Source: Aquanectria penicillioides (Eukaryota; Ascomycota; Sordariomycetes; Hypocreales; Nectriaceae). Taken from it: a stretch of DNA of 64,000 nt. Position 1 is the first letter of the stretch; the number at the start of each line of letters is the position of its first letter. Made by a program: the position numbers and the translations under genes. This document shows positions 10,214 through 22,032 of the stretch, one piece after another. The notes under the pieces are model-generated. The model saw only the letters and a program-made list of their open reading frames with translations, was not told where the DNA came from and ran no database searches. The stretch lies in assembly GCA_003415625.1 (NCBI GenBank), contig PYIU01000002.1:2356001-2420000 (forward strand), in the 5' to 3' direction.

Positions 10214-13200
10214 ATGGCCGCCGAATCATCAGAAAAGAGCGCCAGCTCTGCCCACGAGCCGTCGAGCCGTGGGAACTCGACCGAGGTCGATGTAACTCGC
10301 ACCCCCGCCAAGCAATCGACCACCGACCCCGAGAAACTCGATCTCCAAAAGGCTGACTCCAAAGTCGTGGCCCCGCCAAAAGAAACCGCTGTCGATGACC
10401 TGTACAAGCACTTGCCTCCCAACCAAGCTGATGTCCTCCGACGCCAAGTCACGAGCCCCGAGGTCAAGCAAGGCGTTGCTGTTCTGTACCGCTATGCCGA
10501 CAAATGGGACATTATCATCATGATCGTCTCAGCTATTTGCGCGATCGCTGGCGGTGCCGCTCTGCCTCTCATGACGGTTGTTTTCGGTAACCTGCAGGGC
10601 GTATTTCAGACCTACTTTTCCGGTCACCAGAGCTACGACGACTTTACTGACACCCTGACCCATTATGTCCTGTACTTTGTTTACCTGGGTGTTGGCGAGT
10701 TTGTCGTCACCTATATTTCCACTGTGGGCTTTATCTATACTGGCGAGCATATCAGCGCCAAGATTCGTCAACACTACCTACAGAGCTGCATGCGCCAAAA
10801 TATTGGCTTTTTTGACAAGCTTGGCGCTGGTGAGGTCACCACCCGCATCACCTCTGACACCAATCTCATTCAAGATGGCATTTCTGAGAAAGTTGGCCTC
10901 ACCCTGTCTGCTGTCGCCACCTTCGTCTCAGCCTTTGTCATCGGTTTCATCAAGTACTGGAAGCTGACGCTTATCCTCTTCTCCACTGTCGTCGCCCTCC
11001 TGATCAACATGGGCGGTGGTTCTACTTTCATCATGAAATACAATAAGCAAAATCTCGAGGCCTATGCCGTTGGTGGTAGCTTGGCCGACGAGGTCATCAG
11101 TTCTATTCGAAATGCCATTGCGTTTGGCACACAAGACCGCCTGGCTCGCCAATATGACGCCCATCTTGGCAGGGCTGAGTACTTTGGCTTCCGTGTCAAA
11201 GGTGCTCTCTCCTTCATGATTGCCGGCATGATGCTGGTCTTATACCTCAACTATGGCCTCGCTTTCTGGCAGGGAAGCAAGTTCTTGGTTGATGGCGAGA
11301 CCTCTCTCTCTAATATTCTGACTATTCTCATGTCCGTCATGATCGGTGCCTTCAACTTGGGCAACGTCGCCCCCAACATGCAGGCCTTCACTAATGCAGT
11401 TGCCGCCGCCGCTAAGATCTTTAACACGATTGACCGCGAATCCCCTCTGGACCCCACCAATGATGAGGGCGAGAAGCTCGAACACCTGGAGGGCAACATT
11501 CGATTGGCCAACATCAAGCACATCTATCCTTCGCGACCCGAGGTGGTGGTCATGGATGATGTCAGCCTTGAGATCCCTGCCGGAAAAACCACTGCCTTGG
11601 TTGGTGCCTCTGGCTCTGGCAAGAGTACTATTGTCGGCTTGGTTGAGCGATTCTACGATCCTGTCGAGGGCTCTGTCTATATTGATGGTCATGATATCAG
11701 CAAGCTCAACCTCAGGTGGTTACGCCAACAAATGGCTCTCGTGAGTCAGGAACCCACTCTATTTGGCACGACCATTTTCAACAACATTCGCCACGGACTT
11801 ATCGGTACTAAATATGAGCATGAAAGCGAGGAGAAGCAGCGCGAGCTCGTCTTCGAGGCTGCCAAGAAAGCCAATGCTCACGACTTTGTGACATCGCTGC
11901 CAGAAGGCTACGAGACTAATGTTGGTGAACGAGGATTTCTCCTGTCCGGTGGCCAGAAGCAGCGTATTGCTATCGCAAGAGCTGTCGTTTCAGACCCTAA
12001 GAGTGAGTCGAACAATTATGTTTTCTTTGCATTTTATCGTTTGCTATGAACTTGCGACTGACATTTTCCCAGTCCTGCTCTTGGACGAGGCTACTTCGGC
12101 GCTTGATACCAAGTCCGAAGGCGTGGTGCAGGCTGCACTCGAGGTTGCCTCTGCAGGCCGTACCACCATCACTATTGCCCACCGACTGTCCACTATCCGA
12201 GATGCTCATAATATCGTCGTCATGTCCAACGGCCGCATTGTTGAACAGGGTACCCACAACGAGCTCCTTGAGAGTAAGGGCGCTTACTTCAAACTGGTGT
12301 CGGCTCAAAACATTGCAGCCGCTGATGAGTTAACTGCTGAGGAGCAGGCTGCTATTGATGCTGAAGAAGAAGAGACTCTGATCCGAAAAATGTCGACTAA
12401 AGAAGGAGGTGTTCTTGCTGACCCCGATGACAACATTGCTGCGAAGCTCAACCGCACCATCACCTCCAAGTCTGCATCCAGTGTTGCACTCCAGAACCGT
12501 AAGCCTGAATCAGAGCAAGAGTATGGTCTTTGGACGTTGGTATCGCTGATTGCTTCGTTCAATGCACCCGAATGGAAGCTCATGTTGGTTGGCTTGTTCT
12601 TCTCTGCAATCTGCGGTGGTGGAAATCCCACGCAGGCCGGTATGTGCATTCTCCTGTTTCCTCCCACCAGTCACTTTCCTAACCGGATTTGTAGTCTTCT
12701 TCGCAAAGCAGATCGTTACCCTCTCCGAACCCGTCACCCCAGAGAACCGTCACCAAATGAAACACGACTCGGACTTTTGGAGTGGCATGTACCTGATGCT
12801 GGCGTTCGTCCAATTCATTGCTTTTGTCATCCAAGGAATCTTCTTCGCCAAGTGCTCTGAGAGACTTGTCCACCGAGTCCGAGACCGCGCTTTCCGAACC
12901 ATGCTCAGGCAGGATGTCGAATTTTTTGACCGAGATGAAAACACGGCCGGTGCCCTCACTTCATTCCTTTCAACCGAGACGACTCATGTTGCTGGTCTAA
13001 GTGGTGTGACCCTAGGAACGATCCTTATGGTTCTTACGACGCTGGTTTCCGCCTGTGCCATGTCACTTGCTATTGGATGGAAGCTGTCTCTTGTGTGCAT
13101 TGCCACCATCCCCGTTCTGCTGGGTTGTGGTTTCTTCCGATTCTGGATGTTGGCTCACTTCCAGCGGCGATCAAAGGCTGCCTATTCGAACTCTGCCACA

Positions 13201-14355
13201 TACGCTTCGGAAGCTATCTCAGCTATCCGAACGGTTGCTGCCTTGACCCGCGAGGAAGATGTCTTGGCGCAATACAAGAAGTCCCTTGATGAGCAGCTCC
13301 ACATTAGTCTGATTTCCGTCCTCAGGTCCTCGGTGCTGTACGCGGCGTCGCAGTCCCTTCTTTTCGCATGCTTTGCCCTCGGCTTCTGGTATGGCGGTAC
13401 CTTGATTGCCAAGTTTGAGTACACCATGTTCCAGTTCTTCCTTTGCTTTATGGCAGTCATTTTTGGAGCCCAGTCTGCGGGAACCATCTTTTCATTCGCT
13501 CCTGACATGGGTAAGGCCTACCAAGCCGCTGGCGAATTGAAGAAGTTGTTCGAGCGTCAGCCTGTGGTGGACACTTGGTCAGACAGCGGCGACCGGCTGA
13601 CCGAAGTTGAAGGCACTCTTGAGTTCCGTGATGTCCATTTCCGTTACCCGACTCGACCTGAGCAGCCTGTGCTTCGCGGCCTTAACCTGACGGTTCGGCC
13701 TGGTCAGTATGTGGCCCTTGTTGGTGCATCTGGGTGTGGAAAGAGCACGACAATTGCACTCCTGGAGCGTTTCTACGATCCCCTCTCTGGTGGTGTTTAT
13801 GTCGATGGCCGTGAGATCAGCGGTTTGAACATCAACGACTACCGGTCACACATCGCTCTTGTGAGCCAAGAACCTACTCTGTACCAGGGAACCATCAAGG
13901 AGAATATTCTTTTGGGAACAGCGGATGAAAACGTATCCGACGAGGCAATTGAATTTGCTTGCCGCGAAGCCAACATTTATGACTTCATCGTGTCCTTGCC
14001 CGATGGCTTCCACACCATCGTCGGTAGCAAGGGTACGCTGTTGTCAGGTGGACAGAAGCAGCGAATTGCCATCGCCCGCGCGCTGATCCGAGATCCTAAG
14101 ATCCTGCTCCTCGACGAAGCTACATCCGCTTTGGACTCTGAATCAGAACACGTTGTGCAGGCCGCGCTGGACAAGGCGGCTAAGGGTCGAACAACCATCG
14201 CCGTGGCCCACCGTCTCAGCACCATCCAAAAGGCTGATGTGATTTACGTGTTTGACCAGGGCCGTATTGTCGAGCAGGGTACCCATTCCGATCTCATGAA
14301 GAAGAATGGACGATATGCGGAGCTTGTTAACCTCCAGAGCCTGGAGAAGCATTGA
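10214..14355 (+). CDS. ABC transporter, subfamily B, full-size multidrug pump (MDR1/P-glycoprotein type)
   Basis: Exons 10214-12002, 12073-12639 and 12695-14355 give 1338 aa, the usual length of fungal Mdr1/AtrD-type pumps. The order is TMD-NBD-TMD-NBD. TMD1 starts near residue 98 ([20 protein letters not shown]). NBD1 has Walker [10 protein letters not shown] (~464), signature [14 protein letters not shown] (~576) and Walker [13 protein letters not shown], whose first codon is split by intron 1. TMD2 carries [17 protein letters not shown] coupling segments (here [17 protein letters not shown]). NBD2 has Walker [10 protein letters not shown] (~1128), signature (~1234) and Walker B with [12 protein letters not shown]. 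Both ATP sites have all catalytic residues, so the pump should hydrolyse ATP at both. Likely role: export of hydrophobic toxins or drugs at the plasma membrane (inference from family). Substrate unknown. The frame is intact throughout. Confidence 0.96.
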
Positions 14356-17108
14356 TGACGTGTAAGTGTTTTTTTTTTCAGGTACACACGACGAGGAATG
14401 GCGGCAGAGAGATACATATCCCTGGGCGGGAGTAGTTGATTTCCCCCCCTTTTTTTTCTTATTGTCCACATCGACACAAAAGAGTCTATGGAACGTGTTT
14501 GCGCATTTACTGGCGTTACGGGATGAAAGGATTATAGATCTGGCAAAGATCAAGGTGCCGCAGCTAGGAGGCAACGGCGGCTACTCTCTACACTGTTGTA
14601 ATGGCTTTTTTTTTCTCTTTATGTATCTTATTGTCTGTCGACGCCGCTCGCAATTGAGAAACAACATTGCAACCGCATCATCTTCTACGTGGTCTGTCTG
14701 TGAATGCTCGGGTAATGGACATCCTTGTGAGAGTGGCCGAAACATAGTGTAACGTGGCAGTTACTTGTATGGCACGCGGTAATTGGTACCAGGGCATTGA
14801 ATGGCCACATGGCAGAGTGCGACATGGGCGACACCCAAGGTTGAAAAGATCAGCAAGGCTACGAGGACGCAGGCGAGAAGGGTTCTCGGCTTCTCCCACA
14901 AATTTGGAATCGAGGAAGTGGGCAAGCCACCCGAATGTTGATGCCAAGGAGCCAAGGCAGCAATAGGGGATGGGATGCAATCTAGAAGGACACGTCCGAG
15001 ACATCTCGGGACACACGGTATGCGCGCGCAGAGAGACGGTATCTTGGCGGTGAAGAGGCGGTTGTGCATCTAATACTGGCAAGAGTACATAAGCATATAT
15101 GCCCACAGCCAGTCATGGCACCGTCCTTGTGTGGTGTGTAAGACACGAGGTAGGCGCCACGTCCCGTCGTGGGAAATTTGGACACTGATGGCGCGTTGGG
15201 CGTATCGCGCGGCGCGGCCAAGGAAAAGATGCGGTAGGGACGAGTGACAGGCGACGAGAACGGGATAGTCGGCCATGAGGACAGGCCGAATATAGATCAC
15301 GCTGTGCAGATACGGAGAGGGAGGAGAGGGACGGAGCGCACTATAGAGTACGGGCTGCTAAAATGGGACGAAATGTCTTGGGTCTAGAGAGCGATGGCGC
15401 GCCTCTAGCAAGGGATTCAGTCAGGTGCGGTAGCTCTCCCGGCCAATCTGTAGTGCGGAACGGTGGCTGAGATGGAGAGGCTCGGCGTTGACACCATGTA
15501 TGGCGACAGTGCACGTGGGGTTTACGAAAGCAACACCGTATAAAAAAAATCCATCGTTGGGCAACGCGAGAAATGAAAGAAAAAAACCTCGTCGTTGGTG
15601 GTGGATTGAATGGATCTCTTGGCAGGGGCAATTGGCGCTCCATTGGCCAACCCGTAGAACCGTCTCCGGGGAGGCGCGTGGGTTTGCCAATTTAGCAACC
15701 CGCGGAGTGGATTCGTGAGGGGACGCTTACTGCAAGGTACGCGAGCGAGCCGGCACTCATAGGTGTGCTGGATGGCTTTTCGGGGGGGCACAAAACCACA
15801 CACGCACTTTATTCATTGGCGGCCAAGACTGTGGAGTGATGGCTTTTGACGGCTCGACATAGTCGTTGACTGGGCTAGTCGACTCTGAGAACTAGTTGTG
15901 TAAGTGCCCTGGATTTGGTCCATCAGAACCCAAAGTGTTCGTTGGCCCTGACTTGATTATGTGCCCAAAGAAGCATGACGCCGAGACCTCGACGACAACG
16001 AAAAAAGCGGGTGGTAGATGAACGGGACGAACCTATCCGGTCAGCCACGCGTCTGCCGGCCTGTCGGGTTACCTGAAGCTGAAGATCAACGGTGAGGGCA
16101 ACAAGGTGGATCTGGTCCAGGTCGACGTAATCCATAAAGCCGTCTGCGGTGAGCGATGGACCGATTGATACGGCACACTGCCGATGGGACTAGGCTGCTG
16201 GTTGTGGGCAGAAACAGGAAAGACTAGCCCGACAAACGCCTTCAGTAAAGGAAACGATCCTGTCAGATGCTTGGGCAGATGGACCATTACGGGACCAGGG
16301 GGCAAGGAATCAATCAGGGCTCCCTTGCTGACATACCAGTAACTTGGTGGTGACGGGCTTGAATGAGCGAGTGCATGGCACATGCACATGGGTGGCTCCT
16401 TTCTCTCCGAGTAAGCGAAATTTGATGCCTCCCATTTTAGTCCGGCGTCGTGGTCGGCCGTAAGCAACCTTGCTTGGGGGGGCAGCAGTTTGTCGAATCC
16501 CCTGATCCGGCTTCTTCCATCTTCGACCTTTGGAATGGGGGGTATGGGCTGACAATGGTTTCCTTCCTCTTGACACACAAAAACCCGGCAAGCAAGGAAA
16601 CCAAACCAAACAAAACAAGTTGGCATGATGGTGGTCAGAATGGTAATGGTATGCGGCCGTCCTAGGCGAGCTGTGGTGCTGGGACCCCTTGCCTGCTTGC
16701 CTGGGCTGAACATGCAGTGCCACTCTGCTAAGAGAACAGAACGAGTGATGCCGGTTTGTTTGTTGCCGTGCGTCAAAACAATCCTACCTTGCATTCTAGG
16801 CATGATCGTTGTACGTTGTCAAGGCGGGGGAGACGTTGTGGACGGAGGCACAACGTGCAGCTACCGACACCGCATGCATTGCATCCTCTTTCGTGCGGGC
16901 CGGAACTGCCGCCTGTGGGTAGGAACCAAGGGATGAGGCGCAAGGCAGGAAATTTCCCTTCCGTTTCTTCTAAGTGTCACTCGCATTAGTGGACCTGGGG
17001 GAAAGTCTGGGCAGAGCGGGAAAATGTGCTCGTGTGTCTAAAGAAGCTCTTGGGACATTGCAACCCCAGTCTTGTGCATGCCACCTGGCGGCACCTTTTG
17101 AGAGTCTA
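14356..17108. other. 2.8-kb gene-free region between the ABC gene and the Tc1 relic
   Basis: The first ~300 bp hold the ABC gene's 3' UTR with T-runs at 14368-14377 and 14449-14457. The rest has only ORFs without recognisable domains, including a 244-codon minus-strand frame at 16069-16803 that I do not believe is a gene. Nothing else supported. Confidence 0.5.
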
Positions 17109-18491
17109 CAGTGGGGCATCAAAAGTTACGACACATTTTCATATACCCCGCTTTCCCTCTACCTACACCATAATCAACATTCAACTTCAACAGCTTATTG
17201 CACAGCCAAATAAGGTTAGAATGGTATCGCAAGTGCATCATTCACCTCATACAAGAACAAGGATTATTTAGAGGTATAACTTGGGCGTATCCACTGCCTC
17301 TATCGCGCGCAATAAGGGGCTAAGTCGGCATGCAATTTATGGTATGGTAAGGCAATATCGTGACCAACAGAGCGGCCAAGATCAACCTAGGTCTGGCCGG
17401 CCGCACAAGATAGGAGCCCAGAAAAGGAGACGGATACTACAAGTCATAGGGCATAACCCTCATATTCAAATCAAGGAATTGATTGAAGAAGCCGGATTGA
17501 GCTGTTCAAAGAAGACAGTTCTAATATTCCTTAAAAAGGAAGGCATTATGCACTTCCGGTCACTTATCCGGCCTTTTATTAATAAGGCTACAGCCAAAAA
17601 ACGACTGCACTTTGCTAGGCGATACATACATATATCTACAGATTTTTAGGAGTCTTAGACCTTCTTAGATAAAGTTATTGTAGCCTAAGGCAAGGGCTAG
17701 AGACGCACTTAATGCTTCTATAAGCCGGTATATAATCTCTTTACAATTGTGACTCCCCTAATAGTTTCTAGTATAAGAGACTATTTAAAAAGAATGTTCA
17801 AACCTATATTACTCCAATAAGGCATTTGCAGATATTTTTTAGCGCCTTTAGCTATTGCAGATGCATTCCAATAGTCCCTCTTTATAGCGATGCAGACTTA
17901 GACTGTAGCGGCGTTATGGCGCGAGTTTTGCTTAAATGCCTGCAGTAATACCTTTCTTAAATTGTCACCAGAAATAGCCGCTTTTAATACAATAATTCCT
18001 CTCTTTTTTGATTGCAATTAATAATGAGCTAGTTGCTGGAATGGTGTAAGAACCGAAGGGCTAAAGTAATAGACTGGCCGCCCTACAGCCCTGATCTCAA
18101 CCCTATTGAAAATCTATAGGCAATCCTTAAAACAAGGATATATGAGCGGTATCCTAATCTCTTAACTATGCCTAAAAATAAGGAATCAAAGCAGCGCCTT
18201 ATTGAAGCTGCAATTAAGCTATAGGAAGAGATTGAGCTAGAGGTGCTGCAAAACCTGATCTTTTCAATAAAGCGCAGAATGCAAGCAGTTATATGCATGT
18301 AAGGCTGGTATACAAAATATTAAAAAGGCCATTAGAATCTCTATCTAAAGGGCTATATATTGATGTATATAGATAGTTGATATATATTTATTTGGATTTA
18401 TTAGAATTATTTGAAAGTGAAGCCTCTTTTGGTGGAGGTATAGTGACACTGGGTTGACTCGGAATGTGTCGGAATTTTTTCACCCCCACTG
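17109..18491 (+). mobile_element. Degenerate Tc1/mariner DNA transposon with terminal inverted repeats and TA target duplication
   Basis: The element starts CAGTGGGG at 17109 and ends CCCCACTG at 18491, each end flanked by TA (17107-17108 and 18492-18493), the standard Tc1/mariner target duplication. Comparing the outer 29 bases of the two ends, 23 agree, including CAGTGGGG and CGACACATT, so these are eroded inverted repeats. About 1.38 kb long, the normal size for the group. The internal frame encodes a transposase broken by many stops (see next entry), so this copy cannot move by itself. It is much more AT-rich than its flanks, especially 17650-18420. Confidence 0.92.
17221..18300 (+). pseudogene. 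Tc1-family transposase, multiply interrupted
   Basis: From the ATG at 17221 the frame reads MVSQVHHSPHTRTRII, meets TAG at 17269, then continues in the same frame to another TAG at 17647. This part holds two helix-turn-helix units (VSTASIARNKGLSRHAIYG and HIQIKELIEEAGLSCSKKT) joined by an AT-hook-like SGRPHK, the usual Tc1 DNA-binding layout. After many stops the C-terminal catalytic end is still legible near 18070-18115: IDWPPYSPDLNPIENL, the third-acidic-residue block of DD34E transposases. Next comes TAG where family members have Trp, and again near 18221 (KL-stop-EEIE). Replacement of TGG by TAG fits G-to-A change as in repeat-induced point mutation. No function is expected. Confidence 0.88.
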
Positions 18492-19325
18492 TAGACGTGA
18501 ATGGATCGAAAACCTCGCAGCTTCTAGCGCTGATGATTCGATCTGTGGGAAGGGAGGGTAAATTAGTGCCAGTGGAATGGCGGCGATGGCGTCCTCTTCC
18601 GTCCCCTTGAATCGTGCGATCCCATTGAGGATGCTTGCATCCTCGGACAGATGCAGCCGCTAAGCTGTAAGCCTAATCGCGTGAGCATGTGGTATTTCGT
18701 CCGCCCTCTCAAACCAGTTCATCCCATTTGCTTGTCAGTCGAGCGGGCGTTTTTTTGGTTCATGTTGGATGGTGGCCAATCCGTCGGCGAGATGCAATAT
18801 TGGGCCTTCGGTTGGCTGTGCAGATGCATGTACTACGTATTGAATCATGGATCAAGGCGGATTGAATGGTCAACAGCTAGAAGGCTGGACGCACGCTTAA
18901 TGAGTTTTGCCTTTTTCATCATTGATTGTTGGCGATTGGTAGGGCAGGGTCGCATCTGGTGGTCATCTACGGTGGAAGGGCTGCAAATGCACTGCACAAC
19001 GGCCTGCACAGAAGAAGTAAGTCAGCAACGGATGGCCTTAAACGGGCAACCATGAAGCCAGGTGCCAGGCTAGGAAGGAGGGCCACTGGCGGTCCAGTCA
19101 ATAAACCGCCACGCTACTGCAAGCCACAGTCCACGACTCGCCTGCTTTAGGGCATCTGCCGGCTACGGCGCTCTCGCTGGGCGTGCGGCAGGGCACGCCT
19201 CTGCGGATTACAGAAGTGAACGCTGTAGCTGGTGGAGATCTTACCGTCCTGGGCAGGTAGTCAGGCACCAACAATAGTAGGCGCTCCACCAACCGAAGCA
19301 ACTTCCGCCGTAGCTGCCACTGTGT

Positions 19326-19358
<33 letters not shown>

Positions 19359-20861
19359 AGTCTGAGTCTGAGCCGCCTGAGCCTGAGCCTGAGCCGCCCT
19401 ATGGAGCAGAGCCGGAAGGAGCCACAGCCCATGGTTCATGAGGCAAATTCGATAATGAACCACCACAATCACCGCACCAACCAATGTTACCGTCAAGCCA
19501 ACATTTGGCTAGGAAACATGATTGTGTCTTCTCAATCATCCACCTCGCCCACTCAACCACCGTGATTCCCAAGACCAGTCATCACCCACCTGGGGCACCC
19601 CTGTTCGAGGAAACGAGCCAAGACAAAATTACCCCTGGTCTCTTAGTCGAGGGCCCCCAGCTAATCTAATGCCGCGTCGACGGCCATGCCAGGTTTGCTA
19701 GTTGACGATGGAGGCCTGCGCCGTCCCCCGGCCCATGGCTTGGGTCTGTGTCTGGAGCTGCCGGCCTTCATCGTCATCTTCTGGGCCATCCCTTTCAACT
19801 TGGTCCTTGCTCGCCTTCTTCATTTTAGGCCTAGTCGTGAGGCCCTGGGATGCATGGCCCACACACACACGCACACGCGCTTCAACGATTTTCACTCCCC
19901 CGTCCCCATCCCCGTCCATCGCCCACGGTCCGTCCTCCATCTCCTTCGCGCTCCGGACCCGACTGGGTTATTTTGGGTCTTAGCTTTGTTCTTATTCTTG
20001 GTTTAGTCTTGGGTCAATAGTATTTCCTCCACTCGCCCGCCCGCCCAACACGCTCATCTTTGCTCCTTTCTATCTCGCGCAACCGTTGCCCAGAGCCGCC
20101 GACGATCACTCCCATCTGGGCCCGCCTCTTCACGACTTCACTTTGACGACGATCTCTTGGCCAAGCTCATCGTCGCGACCGACTCGAATCGATCAGAGGT
20201 TCTCTTGGAGAGACGGCTGCTTCCACCCCTTGACTTTGTCTCCATCGCTCATTTTCATCGCCGAACCGATTCTCGATCGAGGCCTCGACCCAGTCGAATC
20301 CACCCGGTCGCCTAGACAGAGACCGCGACCAGCGTATGGGCATCGTCGCCAACTATCCTCCTCAACTTTGTGCAGCTTCGCCATAGCTCTTGAACGCCTC
20401 AGTTGGTCTCCGCCGGTCCTTCAATCCCATCATCCTCGCCCGAGGTTCTCCTCTGCTCCAGGCTCCGCTCGCACACGCATACGTCTCCTTCGCCTAGCTC
20501 TCCCAAGCATTCATATGCGTCCTAAAGGCCTGGTTCTGCTGCGACATTGACATCCAACACGGTTTCACTGCTCTACCTAAAACCTAATTGTCAACCGTCT
20601 GGTCCTGTCTGCTTTCTTTTTTGTACAGCCTATCGTCTGTGCTGCACCATTACCCGGCGAGCCAACCACACTCCTGCTCATGTCAACTGGGCCCATCGTG
20701 GTGAAACACAAAGCAATCTCGCCGGTCTCCTTAGCCAGACAGCTGTCATTGCGTTGACGAAGCAAAGCATCTGCTGGCGCTGCATGTGCAAATCAAACGT
20801 TTTGCTCTCGCATCTTCATCTCTCGCAAGTTAGGCGACTTTTTCGCCTGCCACTCGTTACC
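18492..20861. other. 2.4-kb gene-free region, promoter and leader of the DUF7729 gene
   Basis: 18.5-19.3 kb shows nothing recognisable. A hexamer repeat lies at 19321-19399 (separate entry). From about 19690 to the ATG at 20862 the plus strand is C/T-rich, like long leaders of well-expressed fungal genes, and contains several short upstream ATGs. The frame of the coding exon stays open upstream to 20547, but the strong ACCATGG start context at 20862 and the signal sequence after it argue for that start. Confidence 0.5.
19321..19399. repeat. TGTGCC / TGAGTC / TGAGCC hexamer-derived tandem repeat
   Basis: About five TGTGCC units run into TGAGTC and TGAGCC variants. One plus frame would read Pro-Val then Glu-Ser and Glu-Pro dipeptides, the minus frame Arg-His and Arg-Leu dipeptides; neither sits in a believable gene. 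Short related TGAGTC copies occur at 36045-36060. Confidence 0.85.
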
Positions 20862-22032
20862 ATGGCCACTCCGGCTCCCCCATCTCGAACCGCTCGCTCA
20901 GGCTTCCGCCTTCCCCGCCTACCGATTACCTTTTGCCTGTTGGTTCTCATGTCTTGCCTCGCCTCGGAAGCTCTGGCTTGGAATGCTGAGACACGGCACC
21001 CCCGCATTCGACGTGTAGCTGATCTCGAAGCCCTCGAAGCCTCGATGCAACGTCCTATATACCAAGGCGCCACATCCGAGACCAACCAATTGAAACGACG
21101 AGCCGCGTCGAAGGAGACCGAGTCTACGACTGCTAGCGCCTCAAAAACCAGCACGTCTCAGACTGCAACAAAGGTCAAGGCATCTGTCACCACCCTCACA
21201 ATCTCGGTCTCTCAAGCCACGTCCACCGCCGATGTCACTTCCTCGCCCCTCCCCAAGGCTTTCGACGGAAACCTCAATGCCGAACTCAGCAGCGATTCTA
21301 GTAGCAACTGCCCCACCTTTCTAAACAGCGTCCTCAATAGTCCTTCATACTCGGCCTGTTACCCCCTCTCAATGATGCTTCAGGTAAGGGTTTTGACCAT
21401 TTCCAACTACTCTTGCAAAAATGCTAACTTGGACGCAGACCTCCCAGGGCTTTTTCAACGCCCAGAAGCAGCTCCTCAGCATTGTTCGAGTTCTGGATGC
21501 TACCTGTGCTGCAAATGTCACATATTGCACTGATTACTTTGACGCAGCTGCCAAGAATCTGACGAAATCAGAAAACTGCAAAAAGGAGTTGGACAATGGC
21601 GACACAACCGTCAAGCAATTCCTCTACGGCCTGCAAGCGTATGAAATGATGTACCAGGCTACCTGCCTCCAGGACCCTTCATCCGACATGTACTGCTACG
21701 CCAACGCAGTTACCAACACTACCACCGCCTCCAACGCTTACTTTTACTACTTGCCATACAACCTCACGCTTCCAGGTAGCACTGTTCCAGCTTGCAACTG
21801 GTGCATCCAGGAGACGATGGGAATATTTCACACTGCCTCGGCCGATCGATCACAGCCCATCTCCAATACCTACGAAGCTGCAGCCCGGCAAGTCAACACA
21901 ATCTGTGGCCTGAGCTTTGTCAACAGTACCTTACCCAAGGCAGAAGTATCTGCCAGCACGGCTTTCAGGCCATCATTGATCTCTGTGATAGCATCTCTCG
22001 CGGGAGCTGCCTTGTTCAACGCTCTGTTATAG
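20862..22032 (+). CDS. Secreted DUF7729 protein, probably GPI-anchored
   Basis: Exons 20862-21383 and 21439-22032, 371 aa; the intron has a GCTAAC branch site. The start at 20862 has context ACCATGG. After a basic N-terminus comes a hydrophobic signal segment (ITFCLLVLMSCLASEALA), then a Ser/Thr-rich stalk (~80-130), then the DUF7729 core with CPTFLNSVLNSPSYSACYPL, VLDATCAANVTYCTDYFD, MYCYANAVTN and PACNWCIQETMGIFHT; the paired cysteines suggest disulfides. Several Asn-X-Ser/Thr sites are present. The C-terminus ends in a hydrophobic run (LISVIASLAGAALFNALL) after a small-residue site, as in GPI-anchored proteins. Likely cell-surface or wall protein; biochemical function is unknown for the family. 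Confidence 0.88.

Noticed and set aside
16069..16803. 244-codon minus-strand frame as a gene
   Set aside because: No domain, odd composition, no splice-linked continuation, and similar random frames are common in this GC-balanced intergenic DNA.
17101..17281. Extending the transposon ends to TCTA...TAGA
   Set aside because: The two extra matching bases outside TA can occur by chance; the TA duplication and CAGTGGGG ends fit the family better.
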